A stretch of 64,000 nt of DNA from Pricia antarctica. GTDB taxonomy: Bacteria > Bacteroidota > Bacteroidia > Flavobacteriales > Flavobacteriaceae. The stretch is taken from NCBI RefSeq assembly GCF_900101815.1, contig NZ_FNAO01000001.1, forward strand, positions 434,001 through 498,000. Reading direction: 5' to 3'. The notes below the pieces were generated by a model. The model saw only the letters and a program-made list of their open reading frames with translations. It did not search any database and was not told the DNA's origin. The position numbers and the translations under genes were made by a program. Of this stretch, positions 25,873 to 35,296 are shown in pieces. Position 1 is the first letter of the stretch. Each line of letters begins with the position of its first letter.

Positions 25873-26979
25873 ATGAAAAAAGTCAACCTATATTCCCTGA
25901 GCCTAGGACTCGCAGCCTTACTTTTACTCGTTATCATTGGCATGATCTTTACGGGAAATATTGCTAGTGCCGGGCCATTTATCTTGGTGTTTTTTGCCGT
26001 ATTGGCCGTCGGTTTTAGCGGATACAGATCCCTGAACGGCCTGGTATTTACCACTATGATCTTTGCCGGGGTATCGGCAGCCTTGTACTACCCCCAACTT
26101 TTCACTTATATCGGGGATTTTAAATTGACCATTCTGATCATTCCGCTAATCCAGATTATCATGTTCGGTATGGGCACCCAAATGGGGCTAAAAGATTTCG
26201 CCGCGGTCTTCAAGACCCCTAGGGGCGTTGTGATCGGTGTTGCCGCACAGCTGCTGATCATGCCCCTGGTCGGTTTTGCGTTGGCCAAGATGAGCAATTT
26301 TCCGCCCGAGATAGCGGCCGGCATCGTATTGATCGGATGTTCGCCCAGCGGGGTCGCCTCGAACGTCATGGCCTATCTGGCCAATGCGAATTTGGCACTC
26401 TCCATTACCATAACCTCCATTGCCACGTTATTGGCACCCTTCCTGACCCCCCTGTTGATGAAGTTGTTGGCCGGGGAATTCGTGGAAATCGATGTGCTCG
26501 ATATGATGTGGAGCATTACAAAGATGATCATTATTCCCATCGGGGCGGGATTGTTGTTCAACCGGCTCTTTAAGACCAAATGGCTCGACAAGGCCATGCC
26601 TTTAGTGTCCATGTTGGCCATTGGCATTATTATTACCATTATCACGGCCGCGGGCAGGGACAGTCTTCTGGAGATCGGGGGGATTTTGATGCTATTGGTC
26701 CTCGTACACAATGTATTCGGCTATACCCTTGGGTATTGGTTCGCCCGTCTTTTCAAGATGCCCGAACAGGATGCACGCACCATCGCCATCGAGGTGGGTA
26801 TGCAGAACGGCGGACTTGCCTCGGGCATTGCTAATTCCTTAGGGAAGATCGCCACCATGGGCCTAGCACCGGCGGTTTTCGGACCGTTAATGAACGTTAC
26901 GGGGTCGATTCTGGCTTCCTACTGGCATAAAAGGCCGCCTCTTTCCACGGCAAAAGCTAAGACGGCCGATACTTTATAG
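25873..26979 (+). CDS. BASS-family (bile acid:sodium symporter type) transporter
   Basis: A 368-residue inner-membrane protein with ten or so hydrophobic spans. Family signatures are GMGTQMGLKDF, GCSPSGVASNVMAYLANANLALS and IEVGMQNGGLA, the last two containing sodium-site residues. BASS members carry organic anions, including pyruvate and other 2-keto acids, with sodium. As the only transporter of the 17-27 kb cluster, it is the natural carrier for the end product of the exported enzymes; this is inference. It is followed by 256 bases without a gene before susC. Confidence 0.88.
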   Translation: MKKVNLYSLSLGLAALLLLVIIGMIFTGNIASAGPFILVFFAVLAVGFSGYRSLNGLVFTTMIFAGVSAALYYPQLFTYIGDFKLTILIIPLIQIIMFGMGTQMGLKDFAAVFKTPRGVVIGVAAQLLIMPLVGFALAKMSNFPPEIAAGIVLIGCSPSGVASNVMAYLANANLALSITITSIATLLAPFLTPLLMKLLAGEFVEIDVLDMMWSITKMIIIPIGAGLLFNRLFKTKWLDKAMPLVSMLAIGIIITIITAAGRDSLLEIGGILMLLVLVHNVFGYTLGYWFARLFKMPEQDARTIAIEVGMQNGGLASGIANSLGKIATMGLAPAVFGPLMNVTGSILASYWHKRPPLSTAKAKTADTL

Positions 26980-27235
26980 GAAACAATTTCCCGCCCACTA
27001 GTCATCTCCTCCAAAAAATTATAAAAGTAAATCGGCTATATCCAAATTCAAGCAGCCGGGGATTAACATTTAAATTCTGCTTTAAATAATACAAATATAA
27101 ATTTTATTAAAAATTATTTTATCAGAATATTTTGTATAATTTTAACTATATTCAAAGTAAGGTTAGAGTAGCATCTCTATTCAAAGATTCGCGTGGTAAA
27201 AATTAAAAAACCAATTAATAACTAATTCGTAAATT

Positions 27236-30200
27236 ATGAAGCAACACTACGAGAATGCAAGGTCACCTTGGTGTCTCCTAAAAATCGATTTGAAACTGAA
27301 ATTGACCGTCTTTTCCCTAATCTTTTCACTGTTTCAGGCGCAGGCCAATTCATACGCCAATAAGACCGTATTACGCATACCTCTCAAAAACGCTAGTTTT
27401 GAGAAGAAGATACCCAACGTGATATCCATTCCTTTTGACAAGAACACTAGGTTACAGCAACAGATTTCGGGAACCGTTTCCGATGCCACCGGGGTTCCTT
27501 TGGCGGGCGCTAACATCTTAGAAAAAGGCACTACCAATGGTACCCAGACCGATTTTGACGGTAATTTTACCCTCGAAGTGGGCGACGACGCCATTTTGGT
27601 CATTTCCTATATCGGTTTTACCACTAAAGAAGTGAGCGTTGACGGCCAATCGAATATCTCGGTAAGTTTGGACGAAAATGCCGCAGGTCTGGATGAAGTG
27701 GTCGTGGTCGGATATGGAACGCAAAGTAGGGCAAAGGTCACCGGGGCAATTAGTACGGTTCCCACCGATCAAATTGCGCAAAGGCCCGTAACCAACACTG
27801 CAAATGCCTTGCAGGGCCAAGTTCCTGGTCTAACCGTCTTTAATTCGGGAGGAGCACCGGGAGTTGAAGACGTTAAAATACGCATTCGAGGGGTTGGTAC
27901 CCTTAACAATTCCAACCCTTTAGTTTTGGTAGATGGTATTGAGCAGTCTCTTGGCACCGTTGAACCTCAGAATATAGAATCAATTTCAGTGTTAAAAGAT
28001 GCCGCTTCCGCCGCTATTTACGGATCGAGAGCTGCAAACGGAGTTATTCTTGTGACTACAAAACGTGGAGCTTCAACTGGGGTAAAGTTATCCTACAATG
28101 CTTTATTTGGTGTTCAGCACCCTAGTTTCTTTCCGGAAAAAGCGGATGATGAGTCATGGATGAGGCTGGAAAATACGGCTCAGGTAAATGCGGGTGGCAC
28201 TCCCACCTATTCCGAGGAATATATTTCAAATGTACTTGCCGGCACCAAGCCCTTAGAATTCCCATTTGCCAATTGGGAAGAAGGGATTTTCAGAAATGGG
28301 GCTCTAATGAACCAACACAGTTTTTCAATATCGGCAGGTAGTGAAATCGGAAAAATATTTACGTCTGTAAATTACAACGATACAGACGGTGTCATTAAAA
28401 ACTTTAATAATAAAAGAACTACCGTGCTTGTCAATGCAGACTTGTATGCCAACGATAAACTTACTTTTAAGGTAGGGCTTATGTACCGGAACGGGAATTT
28501 TAGCGGACCAGGACATGCCATAAATTCTTCAGGAATAGCGGGACAACAGATTGTTCAGGCCCTTCTTCATATGAATAGAAATGTCGTGATGGAATACCCT
28601 GATGGAACCTACGATTTAATTTCAGGACAGTGGAATGCCGATGCGATGGCGACCGAGGGAGAAACGAATAGGATTTCAAATGATGTTGTGGCACAGGGAG
28701 GAATTGATTATTCAATCAGTGATGCACTGACGCTTAGAGGCAATGTTACCTATAAATCGAATAATCAAGGTACCGATACCTTTATGAATAGTTTGGCAGG
28801 TATGAAAAATTACGTTACCGGTGAGCCCGTAACCGTATCGGGGTGGTTTGCGACAAATAAGTTGACCGAGGCAACCTTTACTGAAAAGGAATTAAGCCAA
28901 AGATTATATCTGGATTATGAGAAGGATTTTGGTTCCCACGACCTTGGTGGGCTCTTGGGATACGAAGAAATCCATTACAATAACAAAATCGTTTCGGCTT
29001 CTCGGGAAGGTTTTTTTAACAATGACCTAAGAGATTTAGACGCAGGAGGAGTCGATAATCAACAGATAAGTGGACATCGGGAAGAATGGCGGCTTCGCTC
29101 CGTGTTTGGAAGGCTTAATTATTCCTTTGATGACAGATATTTGCTTCAAGCCAATTTAAGAATTGATGGTTCCTCCCGGTTTGGGGACGGTAATAGATAT
29201 GGTTATTTTCCTTCGGTCTCTGCCGGGTGGAATATAACCAATGAGTCGTTCATGGAAAACGTTTCTGATGGTGCAGTGCTCAGTAACCTTAAATTAAGGG
29301 CATCTTGGGGGCAGTTGGGGAATCAGGATATCGGACTCAATAAGTTTAGAAGCACATACAACCTGAACCAAAACTATCAATTTGCTGGGAACCCCGTTTC
29401 CGGGTCAGCTATAACCCAGGCTGGAAATCCAAATATTACCTGGGAAACGGCAACAATAACCAATATTGGACTAGATGCTTCTTTTTTGAATGACCGATTA
29501 TCATTTGTAGCTGAGTACTTTTGGAAGTATACCGATGATATCTTATTAGAATTACCCATTTCAAGCACCATTGGCGTAGACGCACCTGTTCAAAATGCGG
29601 CAGCAGTTTCAAATAATGGGTATGAACTTAGTCTAAGTTATAACAGTGTTTATAAACCCGATAACGGCTTCAATTACTCCATAGGTGTTAACTTTTCCGA
29701 TGTAATCAACAAGATTGAAGATTTGAAGGGTGCAGGGCCTTACTTCAACGATGGTTTTACGGTTTGGCAAGAGGGGTATTCTATTAACACACTTAGAGGA
29801 TTGGATTCACCGGGTCTGTACCGTACCCAAGCCGATTTAGATCAATACCCGGTACGTTTAAGTTCCAGTGCAACAATTGGCGATATCATTTACAAAGACG
29901 TGAACGGCGACGGGGTCATATCACAATCCCTTGCTCCCGGAGGAGATCAGATTATCATTGGCAATGAGGATCCTAGATATGAATTTGGTATAAGGGCCAG
30001 TGCTTCCTTTAAAGGTTTTGACCTATCCATGTTTTGGCAGGGTGTGGGAAAACAATATCATACTCTAGATGGTGCATTGGTGGAAGGACCTGCTTATCAG
30101 AACTTCATACCCAGTGAAATGACCGCAAACGCTTATGACCCGGTTCAAAATCCTGATGGAACATGGCCTAGGGCAATAGCTGGTGGTAATTGGAATATTG

Positions 30201-30430
30201 TAAAATCGAATTTCTGGTTAGTCGACACTAAATATATCAGGTTAAAAAACTTTCAAGTGGGCTATACTATAGATCAGAAAGTGTTTTCTAACTTTAGAAT
30301 TTATGTTTCCGGAGAAAACATGGTGACATTTACCCCCCAGAATCTTTTTGATCCTGAAACCCCAAGAGGTAGAAGTCAGTTCTTTCCACAAACAAAGACT
30401 ATGAGTTTAGGTTTAAACATCGAATTTTAA
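27236..30430 (+). CDS. SusC/RagA-type TonB-linked outer-membrane transporter
   Basis: A 1064-residue beta-barrel protein: leader (about 20-40), a carboxypeptidase-D-regulatory-like domain (about 78-145, SGTVSDATG), a TonB-box-like DEVVVVGYG, plug domain (about 160-280) and a 22-strand barrel ending in the aromatic-terminated LGLNIEF. It imports oligosaccharides with its SusD partner. Ten bases separate it from susD. The barrel coding is AT-richer and less codon-biased than the flanking cluster genes, as is common for exchanged SusC genes. Confidence 0.95.
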   Translation: MKQHYENARSPWCLLKIDLKLKLTVFSLIFSLFQAQANSYANKTVLRIPLKNASFEKKIPNVISIPFDKNTRLQQQISGTVSDATGVPLAGANILEKGTTNGTQTDFDGNFTLEVGDDAILVISYIGFTTKEVSVDGQSNISVSLDENAAGLDEVVVVGYGTQSRAKVTGAISTVPTDQIAQRPVTNTANALQGQVPGLTVFNSGGAPGVEDVKIRIRGVGTLNNSNPLVLVDGIEQSLGTVEPQNIESISVLKDAASAAIYGSRAANGVILVTTKRGASTGVKLSYNALFGVQHPSFFPEKADDESWMRLENTAQVNAGGTPTYSEEYISNVLAGTKPLEFPFANWEEGIFRNGALMNQHSFSISAGSEIGKIFTSVNYNDTDGVIKNFNNKRTTVLVNADLYANDKLTFKVGLMYRNGNFSGPGHAINSSGIAGQQIVQALLHMNRNVVMEYPDGTYDLISGQWNADAMATEGETNRISNDVVAQGGIDYSISDALTLRGNVTYKSNNQGTDTFMNSLAGMKNYVTGEPVTVSGWFATNKLTEATFTEKELSQRLYLDYEKDFGSHDLGGLLGYEEIHYNNKIVSASREGFFNNDLRDLDAGGVDNQQISGHREEWRLRSVFGRLNYSFDDRYLLQANLRIDGSSRFGDGNRYGYFPSVSAGWNITNESFMENVSDGAVLSNLKLRASWGQLGNQDIGLNKFRSTYNLNQNYQFAGNPVSGSAITQAGNPNITWETATITNIGLDASFLNDRLSFVAEYFWKYTDDILLELPISSTIGVDAPVQNAAAVSNNGYELSLSYNSVYKPDNGFNYSIGVNFSDVINKIEDLKGAGPYFNDGFTVWQEGYSINTLRGLDSPGLYRTQADLDQYPVRLSSSATIGDIIYKDVNGDGVISQSLAPGGDQIIIGNEDPRYEFGIRASASFKGFDLSMFWQGVGKQYHTLDGALVEGPAYQNFIPSEMTANAYDPVQNPDGTWPRAIAGGNWNIVKSNFWLVDTKYIRLKNFQVGYTIDQKVFSNFRIYVSGENMVTFTPQNLFDPETPRGRSQFFPQTKTMSLGLNIEF

Positions 30431-30439
30431 AAAAACATT

Positions 30440-31999
30440 ATGAAAAGATATACATATATAAAAGGTTTATTCTTCTTCGTTGTTACTGTCTCGTTAACGG
30501 GATGTAGTGATAGTCTGGATATAGCCCCAACGGGCGCGGTTTCTGACGACACCTATTGGAATACCGTAAGGGATGCAGAGTTAGCGGTTAATGCCGTATA
30601 TGCCGAAATGGATGGTACACAAATGGTAATTGCGTTGGATGGCGTTACCGATATCGGATATCACAAGTATTCTAATGTTCCTACTTTTAATGATGTCCGT
30701 TTTGGTGAAATCGATCCCTCCAACGCTACGATTACCGGCATTTGGAACCGGTACTATATCGGTATCAGAAGGGCAAACGATGTTGTTGCAAATATTGATA
30801 AAATAGTAGATAGTGATCAAGCTAAAATTGCAAGAATAACTGCGGAAGCCAGATTTCTCAGGGCGTATTACTATGCGCAACTTTCTAGTTTATGGTGCAA
30901 TGTACCTTTAATAACAGAACTTGTTGATATAAATGATAATCGTCCTACAAATTCCAAAGAAGAGATAGTCGCCTTTGTGATGAATGAACTGAATGATATT
31001 ATTAATTCCAATGCTTTGCCAGTAAGCTATTCAGGAGATGACATAGGCAGGGTCACTCAGGGAGCCGCCTTAACCTTAAAAGCGAGAGTGGCGATCCGAA
31101 ATAACGATTTTCAGGTGGCCCGCGATGCTTCCAAGGCTGTGATGGATTTGGGTGTTTACAGCCTCTACCCTAATTATCCAGAGTTGTTCCAAGTCGCAGG
31201 TCAAAATTCCAGTGAGGTAATTTTTGACAGACAATTCGCAGTCGGTGGTGATACGTATAATGCATTTGGTTATTCTGCAGCTTCCTTGGGAGGTAGTTCG
31301 GGAGTAGAGCCCATGAACGGTCTTTTTGAAAAGTATGAGTACACCGGCCCTGTGAATCCAAACAATCCATTTGAAAATAAAGACCCAAGATGGAATTATG
31401 TTACTTATTATACCGGGCAGCCGGCAGGAAATGATATCTATAACTCTTGGCCAGATAGTCCTACCGCGGATAAGATCAGTAGTACTGAATTTGCCACGAC
31501 AAATGGTTACAATTTAAAGAAGTGGGTGGACTTTGAGTCTTTTTCTGCTAATTCAAATCTTGGTGACATAAATATGATTTTGATGCGCTATGCTGATGTT
31601 TTGCTGATGTATGCAGAATCTAAAATAGAGTTGAACGAGATCGATCAATCGGTTTATGATGCCATAAATGCCATAAGACAAAGACCAACCGTTGATATGC
31701 CTGCAATTACCGAAGGAAAGTCGCAGGCGGAACTAAGGCAAATCGTCAGGGATGAAAGAGCCAGGGAATTGGCCTTCGAAGGCCTGCGGTTGTTTGATAT
31801 CAATCGTTGGAAAATAGGTGAAGTAAAGGCCGGGGCGGTCAAAGGAATGTATTACATTGACGATTCTGGTCAATGGACTCTTATAGATAAGGGAAGGGTC
31901 GCTACTTTCAATGAAAATAGAGACTATTGCTGGCCTGTTCCCCAAGAAGAAATGGATATTAATGATATAATTACCCAGAATCCGGGGTATGTAAAATAA
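30440..31999 (+). CDS. SusD/RagB-family glycan-binding lipoprotein
   Basis: A 519-residue outer-membrane lipoprotein: lipobox LTGC with C22, then the SusD helical TPR-like framework (RRANDVVANIDKI, AEARFLRAYYYAQL, ERARELAFEGLRLFDINRW) and the C-terminal NPGY segment typical of the family. It binds the glycan and caps the SusC barrel. No glycoside hydrolase or polysaccharide lyase is encoded nearby, so the substrate is probably small or already cleaved. Confidence 0.95.
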   Translation: MKRYTYIKGLFFFVVTVSLTGCSDSLDIAPTGAVSDDTYWNTVRDAELAVNAVYAEMDGTQMVIALDGVTDIGYHKYSNVPTFNDVRFGEIDPSNATITGIWNRYYIGIRRANDVVANIDKIVDSDQAKIARITAEARFLRAYYYAQLSSLWCNVPLITELVDINDNRPTNSKEEIVAFVMNELNDIINSNALPVSYSGDDIGRVTQGAALTLKARVAIRNNDFQVARDASKAVMDLGVYSLYPNYPELFQVAGQNSSEVIFDRQFAVGGDTYNAFGYSAASLGGSSGVEPMNGLFEKYEYTGPVNPNNPFENKDPRWNYVTYYTGQPAGNDIYNSWPDSPTADKISSTEFATTNGYNLKKWVDFESFSANSNLGDINMILMRYADVLLMYAESKIELNEIDQSVYDAINAIRQRPTVDMPAITEGKSQAELRQIVRDERARELAFEGLRLFDINRWKIGEVKAGAVKGMYYIDDSGQWTLIDKGRVATFNENRDYCWPVPQEEMDINDIITQNPGYVK

Positions 32000-32005
32000 A
32001 AAATT

Positions 32006-33304
32006 ATGGCGAAGAAAGATATTGTAATTGGAGAAGGAACAGACCGCAGAACCTTTATAAAAACCACCGGCGCCGCAACGATCTACAGTGCCGCCACTTT
32101 GAACATGGGCTTTGCGAACCCTCTGTTTTCAGGAAGTAAAGAAACTTTGAAAGTAGGTTTAGTTGGCTGCGGCGGCAGAGGTACCGGAGCTGCATCACAA
32201 GCGATTTCCGCAGATCCCGATACGGTCTTGTACGCCATGGCAGACATCTTTGAAGACCGGCTTAACAGTTCTTTGGAGATACTTAAAAAAACGCACGCAG
32301 AAAAGGTGCAAGTGGACAAAGAACGGCAGTTCATCGGTTTCGACGCTTTCCAAAAACTAATCGATTCAGGTGTTGATGTGGTATTGTTAGCCTGCCCGCC
32401 CGGGTTTAGGCCTGATCATCTTACCGCGGCCATCGATGCGGGCAAACACGTATTCTATGAAAAACCGGTAGCAGTCGATGCCCCTGGGGTCCGTAAAGTG
32501 CTGGCTGCTGCAAAAAAGGCAAAGGAAAAAAACCTATCGATGGTATCGGGATTTTGTTTTCGGTACGATTTGCCCAAACAGGCGCTGTATGGAAAAGTGT
32601 TGGCCGGGGACATTGGGGAGATTAAAGCGGTTTCGACTACCCGAAACGGTGGCGAGCTTTGGTACAAAGAAAGACAGCCCGATTGGAACGATATGGAATA
32701 CCATATGCGTAATTGGTATTACTACAACTGGCTTTCTGGAGATTTTTTAGTGGAGATGTTCGTGCATAGCCTCGATATGATTACTTGGGCCATGGGCGAT
32801 AAAATGCCGAAAACGGCAACCGGAACCGGAGGCCGACAGTGGAGAACGGATGAAAAATACGGTAATATTTACGATCATTTCGCACTGGAGTATGAATACG
32901 ATAACGGGGTCAAAGGCTACGCCTTTACCCGGCAGCAAAACGGGGGCTCCTCCAAAAACTCCGTCGAAATAATGGGCACCGATGGCAATGCCTTATACGA
33001 AGGCACAAGACATGAGATTACAGGCAAAAACCCATGGCGGTACCAGGGGGAGGAGAACGATATGTACCAGTCGGAACACGATGCACTGTTTAAATCTATC
33101 CGGCAGGGTAATGGAATCAATGATGGTGAAATGGCAGCCAATAGCACATTAATGGGAGTTATGAGTAGAACGGCTGCCTACACCGGACAGACAGTTACAT
33201 GGGAAGAGGTCATGAATTCAACAAATGTATTGGGGCCCGATAGCTATAGTTGGGATTTAGAATATCAGGGGCCAAAAATAGCGGTTCCAGGGGTTACAAG
33301 GTAA
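32006..33304 (+). CDS. Tat-exported Gfo/Idh/MocA-family oxidoreductase
   Basis: A 432-residue NAD(P)-type sugar oxidoreductase. The twin-arginine motif DRRTFIKTTGA is at residues 13-23, followed by a Rossmann fold (GLVGCGGRGTG), the catalytic EKPVAVD lysine and a C-terminal alpha/beta domain. Exported members hold their nucleotide tightly and may act as glycoside 3-dehydrogenases, oxidoreductases or nucleotide-recycling glycosidases. Seven bases separate it from susD, so it is part of the same operon. The DUF1080 gene downstream suggests a 3-keto-glycoside pathway. Confidence 0.9.
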   Translation: MAKKDIVIGEGTDRRTFIKTTGAATIYSAATLNMGFANPLFSGSKETLKVGLVGCGGRGTGAASQAISADPDTVLYAMADIFEDRLNSSLEILKKTHAEKVQVDKERQFIGFDAFQKLIDSGVDVVLLACPPGFRPDHLTAAIDAGKHVFYEKPVAVDAPGVRKVLAAAKKAKEKNLSMVSGFCFRYDLPKQALYGKVLAGDIGEIKAVSTTRNGGELWYKERQPDWNDMEYHMRNWYYYNWLSGDFLVEMFVHSLDMITWAMGDKMPKTATGTGGRQWRTDEKYGNIYDHFALEYEYDNGVKGYAFTRQQNGGSSKNSVEIMGTDGNALYEGTRHEITGKNPWRYQGEENDMYQSEHDALFKSIRQGNGINDGEMAANSTLMGVMSRTAAYTGQTVTWEEVMNSTNVLGPDSYSWDLEYQGPKIAVPGVTR

Positions 33305-33378
33305 TAAGTTGTTACGTTAAACCATAATTGCCGCTAAATCCAATGTGTCTGCGTTAATTGTGGCTTAACATAACTTAT
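33304..33378 (+). repeat. Imperfect palindrome between the MocA and DUF1080 genes
   Basis: A stem of ATAAGTT (33304-33310) with AACTTAT (33372-33378) is extended inward by imperfect pairing of GTTAA-CC with GG-TTAAC and AATT with AATT. It would form a long stem-loop in the mRNA between two co-oriented genes. There is no T-run, so it is not a standard terminator; processing or stability control, or a small repeat element, are possible. Confidence 0.5.
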
Positions 33379-33406
33379 GGCATTTTCCAACTATTGAATT
33401 TGAAAA

Positions 33407-34177
33407 ATGAAAAAATCATTAAAAACTATCAGTACCCATCTGTCCATTTTCTTCATTGTAGCGGCCTATAGCCTTTGCAACGCCCAACACGAAGCTTTTG
33501 AGTTCGAGTTCGGCACATCAACTACGTTAGAAAACTCATTATCTGGCAATACAGACAACGACTCTACGCTCAAATGGATCAATGTCAACACGGTTAAAAA
33601 AGGATGGACCGTCAACGACGATGGAGTCTTAGTTAATTTGGGACTTCCTATAGGTGTTGTACGTTCGGAAAAACAATATGAAAATTTCATTCTGCACGTA
33701 GAGTGGATGCATATGGAGGCGGGCGGAAACTCGGGGGTTTTCGCATGGAGCGGCGCCAATCCCCCGGCGGACTCCCCTTTGCCTGACGGTGTGGAAATCC
33801 AGATGCTCGAACTCGATTGGGTGAACATCAACGCCAAGAATGGTGTGCAGCAACCTATAGCCTATGTTCATGGCGAGGTCTGGGGTGTTGGCGGTGTTGT
33901 GACCGATCCAGATAATCCCAGGGGGGAGCGAAGTAAATCCATCGAAAACCGCGCCAAGGGAAAAGGAGTATGGAATACCTACGACGTAGTGGCCGTAGAT
34001 GGCGTCATCAAACTATCGGTCAATGGGAAATTTGTAAACGGTATTTCGAAATCGACACAAAAGAAAGGATATTTCTGCCTTGAATCCGAGGGAGCGGAAA
34101 TCCATTTTAGGAATTTTAAGATTATTGAACTGCCTCCGGGTGTAACTTCCGAAGAGCAAACGGCGCCTAAGTTATAA
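33407..34177 (+). CDS. DUF1080 protein (3-keto-disaccharide hydrolase family)
   Basis: A 256-residue secreted protein with signal peptide ending near LCNAQ and a concanavalin-like jelly-roll of family DUF1080 (PF06439), seen in [22 protein letters not shown], split here as HVEWMHME and GGNSGVF, plus VEIQMLE and [10 protein letters not shown]. Characterised members cleave 3-keto-glucosides. The upstream MocA-type oxidoreductase could make that 3-keto group. It is followed 42 bases later by an amidohydrolase. Confidence 0.85.
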   Translation: MKKSLKTISTHLSIFFIVAAYSLCNAQHEAFEFEFGTSTTLENSLSGNTDNDSTLKWINVNTVKKGWTVNDDGVLVNLGLPIGVVRSEKQYENFILHVEWMHMEAGGNSGVFAWSGANPPADSPLPDGVEIQMLELDWVNINAKNGVQQPIAYVHGEVWGVGGVVTDPDNPRGERSKSIENRAKGKGVWNTYDVVAVDGVIKLSVNGKFVNGISKSTQKKGYFCLESEGAEIHFRNFKIIELPPGVTSEEQTAPKL

Positions 34178-34219
34178 AAGTTCGCACAGGCATCAATGCA
34201 GCAAAACAGGTAAAAGGCC

Positions 34220-35296
34220 ATGAAAACATTATGGATTGTCATCATAATATCCCTTTCTTTCTTGTTTATGGATGAGGAGGAGTTTTATACCTTAGAAGAT
34301 TTTGGCAAGGTAGAAAAAATTGATGTGCATACCCATATTTGGACCGACCGCAAGACCTTTGTAGATCAAGCCAAAAAAGATAATTTCCGTATGCTCAATA
34401 TTGTAGTAGACCTTTCTAAAGGGCAGGAATACGTTGAAAAACAATTTGATTATTGCGCCGTTCAGAAAAAGGCGCATCCCGATGAATTTGAGATCGCTGC
34501 CTCATTTTCGATAGCCGATTGGGACGACCCCGATTTTACTAAAAACACGATTGTCTATCTCGACAAGTGTTTCGCAGATGGGGCGATTGCGGTAAAGGTT
34601 TGGAAGAACATCGGGATGGTCTTTAGGGATAAGAACAACGAACTTGTTATGGTCGATAATCCCAAGCTTGACCCAATTTTCGACCATCTCGCAAAACGGA
34701 AAATACCCTTGTTGGGGCATTTGGGCGAACCGCAAAACTGTTGGCTTCCCTTGGATGAAATGACAGTAAACAATGACCGGGAGTATTTTAAGGAACATCC
34801 CGAATACCACATGTATAAACATCCCGAACTACCGTCGTATCAAGAACAGATCGCTGCCCGCGACCGGATGCTAGAAAAACACCCTGATCTTGTCTTTATG
34901 GGCGCGCATATGGGCAGTCTCGAATGGAGCGTGGACGAGCTGGCAAAGCGTTTGGACAAGTTTCCCAATATGAGCGTGGACCTCGCCGCTAGACTGGGAC
35001 AAGTATTTTATCAGACCATTCAGGACCGCAGAAAGGTGCGCGATTTTTTTATTAAATACCAAGACCGCATCCTATATGCCACAGACAAGGCCGATGATGG
35101 CGATGAAAATCCTGTTGCCCTTCAAAAAGATATCCACGACAGATGGTTACAGGATTGGCGTTTTTTTGTGACCGATGATACGATGCGTAGTGAACGGGTA
35201 AACGGAGAGTTCGCGGGGCTAAAGCTCCCAAAAGAGGCCGTAGACAAAATCTTCTCGCAAAACGCTAAAAAGTGGCTCGGAATGTTTGCCGATTAA
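34220..35296 (+). CDS. Amidohydrolase_2-family TIM-barrel metallohydrolase
   Basis: 358 residues with a short hydrophobic N-terminus (residues 1-17, no clear cleavage site). The metal motif IDVHTHIW is near residues 35-42; GHLGEP and FMGAHMGSLEW supply later histidines and YATDKAD the aspartate. Family members include decarboxylases and lactonases such as 2-pyrone-4,6-dicarboxylate hydrolase. Context with DUF1080 and MocA proteins suggests a sugar-derived acid or lactone. Its stop codon overlaps that of the convergent kinase gene. Confidence 0.78.
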   Translation: MKTLWIVIIISLSFLFMDEEEFYTLEDFGKVEKIDVHTHIWTDRKTFVDQAKKDNFRMLNIVVDLSKGQEYVEKQFDYCAVQKKAHPDEFEIAASFSIADWDDPDFTKNTIVYLDKCFADGAIAVKVWKNIGMVFRDKNNELVMVDNPKLDPIFDHLAKRKIPLLGHLGEPQNCWLPLDEMTVNNDREYFKEHPEYHMYKHPELPSYQEQIAARDRMLEKHPDLVFMGAHMGSLEWSVDELAKRLDKFPNMSVDLAARLGQVFYQTIQDRRKVRDFFIKYQDRILYATDKADDGDENPVALQKDIHDRWLQDWRFFVTDDTMRSERVNGEFAGLKLPKEAVDKIFSQNAKKWLGMFAD

